From: Dialister sp.
GTDB lineage: Bacteria; Bacillota; Negativicutes; Veillonellales; Dialisteraceae
Assembly: GCA_022722495.1 (NCBI GenBank)
Contig: JAIJLI010000050.1
Coordinates: 1 to 9,831, forward strand
Reading direction: 5' to 3'
Length of the DNA: 9,831 nt
Shown in pieces: positions 7,364-9,831 of the stretch (positions are counted from its first letter, which is position 1; each line of letters begins with the position of its first letter). A program made the position numbers and the translations under genes. A model generated the notes under the pieces. That model worked only from the letters and a program-made list of their open reading frames with translations, did not search any database and was not told the DNA's origin.

Positions 7364-9831
7364 TTAAAAGGTAAAACGAAGTCCTACATTATAGCGCCAA
7401 TCGGTCTTTAAATCGCCACCATAAGTCTTTTCCAGATACCCATAGAAATTGGCTCTGTCTCCCAGCTGGTATGTACCGCCAAACATAGCAGATACCCAAG
7501 TACCATCAAAGTCCATATGTGTCGCATTAGAAGGTTCACCTTTTGCCGTATACTGTGTATCAAAACCACCTTGGAATTCATGGAGAAGCGAAAGTTTTGC
7601 ATAGATGCTGCTTCGTTCTTTCACTAAACCAAATCCAACACCGATACGTCCAATCAAACTATTAAAATCATCCTGATCGACATGCAATGCACGGCCTCCG
7701 CCATAATCACTAGCAGCATCATAAGATTTGCCAGATAATCTACCCCAAGTCAGTTCTGCTTGTGGTTCTACATAGAATCCACTATCTTTGACAAACCGTT
7801 TCCCATATTCTGCAGATAGACCATATCCATTGGTTCCATAATCGCCGTCCAGTTTATTCCCTGCATCGTTCATAATATGATACTTATTCTTGGCATGGCT
7901 AACTCTGCCAATGATATCCAAGTAAGCCCCATTTTGCATGGTCTTTGTAGCATATACATGGAAATTGGTTACATCATTATCACCAGTCCCCTTTTCATAG
8001 GTACTCTTCCCGTCGATATAGCTGACAGAAGCACCAGCTCTCCATCCTGCATTGCCTACGGCATGATCATAACCGATATGATATTCATTAAAGCGGGTAC
8101 GGAAATCTGTGGTTCCTTCGTCGTAAGACATACGCCCAGCGCCCACTTTAGCCCACATACCATTTTCCTTTTCAGCATTGCCTACACGTAAATCGCCCAG
8201 CCGGCGTTCCACGTCATTATTGATAGCCCGCCAAATCATAGCTGTAGAAGCCATAGCAGATTTAGCACCACGCATCATAGCAGTTTCTTTAGGTCCATAC
8301 AGGATAGCCGGATAATTCTTCGGAATCTGATAGGTACTATCCACGACACTACCCGTTCCATCGGACGTCCCATCAAACGTCAAATCAGCCAATCTCGTTT
8401 CTACTGAACCAGCAATCAGTCCTTCTGCCAAGCCTACATGTCCATTGAGATGAACTGCCGGATTTTCACTGTCAGTGGCTTCCTTATAGATCAGCTTGCC
8501 AGCCAAGTCCTTCATTACTGAAAGTACTTCTTCTTTATTGGAAGTGTCAATGCCTTCCTGACTTGTCAATAAAGTGAAATCTGCATTCTGTCCATCTGTC
8601 TGATCCGCTTTTTCGATAATAATATTTCCTTTTTGACTAAACTTGCTAGTTGCATCAGTTCCATCTTTACCTGCAGATTTGGATTCATCCCGTGCTATAT
8701 AGGCTTTCATAAAGCCACTATAATTCTTAATTGTTAAATCTTTCGCACTGTCCTGAATCAGGTAACCTGTATGCGCTGCATCTTGTCCCCCGTATAAATG
8801 GGTAGCAATACTTGCTAGATCTGATTTTACAACTTCACCGGAACTCCAGATGTTATACGATTCTGGTGTATTGTTCCAAACCGCTCCATTTTGTACATAG
8901 AGATTCTGTTCACCGGTACCTCCAGTTTCCCCATCAAACCTAGAGTTTGCTGTGGTAAAGGCCAAATTCAATGTCCCCTTATTCCCATAGTAAGGAGTAG
9001 CGGTCACTGCATTACCCTTCAGTACAAAATCATTACTGCCAGCACCTTTCACAGTGCCATCATCATCGACCAGCATATTGATATCAATGCGACCCTTACC
9101 TGCCGTCCAAAGCGCATCGTAATTATCCACAGAAATACGACCACCACCCAGACGAATCCAACCGCCTCGTGCAAAAACAGCCGCATGCTTATCTGCTTCA
9201 ATGTCTACGAGGCCTTTGATGTATACCGAGTTTTCTTGTGTTATATCCTTAGCTTTAGCATTCCCGTAAGTCTCAATAGTACGATAATCAAGCTGATACC
9301 CTGGTGTATCAATGCCACCACGAAGGTATACGATATGGTCTTTCAAGTTTCCTTGATCATTTTCAATGACCACATGAGCACCATTGGTAGTGCCAGCACT
9401 AGTAGAAGCACGGATGGCACTACCATAATAGTAATTAGCATTGCAAGTCAAATGAACTTCCCCTGGATTAGTAATCTTAATGGTTCCTTCACGAGCTGCC
9501 ATGATAGCGGCTGTAGTCCACATCGGCTGGCTCCCTGTCGTCTTCGCTTCAGGGAATGCTTCCAAATCAACAGTCAAATTATTTCCGTGAAGATCAATGG
9601 TATAAGAAGGACCATCATCTGGTTTAGCACTCTTCCACATGCCAAAACCTTTGCTTGGCTTTTCATATTCCGTCCCATAATTGGTAATCAATCCATAATA
9701 CAAACTACCTGGCCAAACGGAATCTGTAGACTTTGCTTCTCGAATAAATACATCTTGATTGAAATCATAGGTATTGGTATCTGCATTGTAAGCGTCTGCA
9801 TAGGCCGTATCGATAGAAGCGTCCCCAGTGA
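7364..9831 (-). CDS. Autotransporter with C-terminal outer-membrane beta-barrel (5' end off window)
   Basis: The frame is open from the right edge (first full codon 9829-9827) to TAA at 7364-7366, giving at least 821 residues. No start is visible; a TTG at 9703 lies mid-frame and is not a credible start. The passenger (to about base 8350) is rich in beta-helix-like segments such as GTIKITNPG, VYIKGLVDIEAD and GRISVDNYD. A helical linker follows (AMIWRAINNDVERRLGDLR). The last roughly 265 residues (from about 8160) are a classic autotransporter barrel: MWAKVGAGR, YHIGYDHAVG, GYGLSAEYGKRF, YVEPQAELTWGR, RIGVGFG, YGYLEKTYGG, and the final strand YNVGLRFTF ending in Phe. The expected role is type V secretion: export to the periplasm, barrel insertion in the outer membrane and display of the passenger. 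The passenger function (adhesin or other) cannot be read. The gene is closed by its own terminator and is probably a separate transcription unit from the TonB receptor gene. Confidence 0.93.
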   Translation of the reverse strand, partial: TGDASIDTAYADAYNADTNTYDFNQDVFIREAKSTDSVWPGSLYYGLITNYGTEYEKPSKGFGMWKSAKPDDGPSYTIDLHGNNLTVDLEAFPEAKTTGSQPMWTTAAIMAAREGTIKITNPGEVHLTCNANYYYGSAIRASTSAGTTNGAHVVIENDQGNLKDHIVYLRGGIDTPGYQLDYRTIETYGNAKAKDITQENSVYIKGLVDIEADKHAAVFARGGWIRLGGGRISVDNYDALWTAGKGRIDINMLVDDDGTVKGAGSNDFVLKGNAVTATPYYGNKGTLNLAFTTANSRFDGETGGTGEQNLYVQNGAVWNNTPESYNIWSSGEVVKSDLASIATHLYGGQDAAHTGYLIQDSAKDLTIKNYSGFMKAYIARDESKSAGKDGTDATSKFSQKGNIIIEKADQTDGQNADFTLLTSQEGIDTSNKEEVLSVMKDLAGKLIYKEATDSENPAVHLNGHVGLAEGLIAGSVETRLADLTFDGTSDGTGSVVDSTYQIPKNYPAILYGPKETAMMRGAKSAMASTAMIWRAINNDVERRLGDLRVGNAEKENGMWAKVGAGRMSYDEGTTDFRTRFNEYHIGYDHAVGNAGWRAGASVSYIDGKSTYEKGTGDNDVTNFHVYATKTMQNGAYLDIIGRVSHAKNKYHIMNDAGNKLDGDYGTNGYGLSAEYGKRFVKDSGFYVEPQAELTWGRLSGKSYDAASDYGGGRALHVDQDDFNSLIGRIGVGFGLVKERSSIYAKLSLLHEFQGGFDTQYTAKGEPSNATHMDFDGTWVSAMFGGTYQLGDRANFYGYLEKTYGGDLKTDWRYNVGLRFTF

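Noticed and set aside
9703..9831. TTG at 9703 as the start of the right-hand autotransporter
   Set aside because: The frame stays open for 42 more codons to the window edge with similar composition. There is no signal peptide or ribosome binding site at 9703.
1..9831. tRNA, rRNA, CRISPR, transposase or integrase remnants
   Set aside because: No matching motifs, spaced direct repeats or terminal inverted repeats were seen; almost the whole window is coding on the minus strand.

Overview
All three supported genes lie on the minus strand, so the window reads biologically from right to left. The proteins are outer-membrane types: a TonB-dependent receptor and two very large type V (autotransporter-like) surface proteins. 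The ribosome binding sites and the rho-independent terminator look like those of Firmicutes. That combination suggests a diderm Firmicute of class Negativicutes, such as a Dialister-, Megasphaera- or Veillonella-like bacterium. This is an inference from gene content and signals; no marker gene is present.

Layout in transcription order. (1) 9831 to 7364: the 3' part of an autotransporter, with a beta-helical passenger, a short helical linker and a C-terminal 12-stranded-type barrel ending in Phe. Its start lies off the right edge. (2) 7363 to about 7015: an intergenic region with a strong terminator pointing leftward, then a 17-bp inverted repeat and a sigma-70-like promoter. (3) 7014 to 4165: a TonB-dependent outer-membrane receptor with plug and barrel. 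It carries an unusual, roughly 190-residue charged insertion in an early surface loop. (4) 4154 to 1 and beyond: a giant secreted protein of at least 1384 residues. It starts with a signal peptide and about 410 residues of beta-propeller-like sequence, followed by two long beta-helical repeat units. Its 3' end is off the left edge.

Genes 3 and 4 are almost certainly one operon. The receptor stop codon lies inside the ribosome binding site of the next gene, and only 10 bases separate the two reading frames. The most interesting reading is that the receptor and the propeller-fronted surface protein work as a ligand-capture pair. The Bacteroides XusA/XusB siderophore system (TonB receptor plus propeller lipoprotein) would be a functional analogue, but here the capture domain appears to be carried by a cell-anchored autotransporter passenger. 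That function is a hypothesis. The gene order, coupling, domain order and repeats are read from the sequence.

The two autotransporter genes share a diagnostic passenger module, so they are paralogues. The giant protein also contains an internal duplication with a period of about 500 codons. No RNA genes, CRISPR arrays, insertion sequences or plus-strand genes were found.
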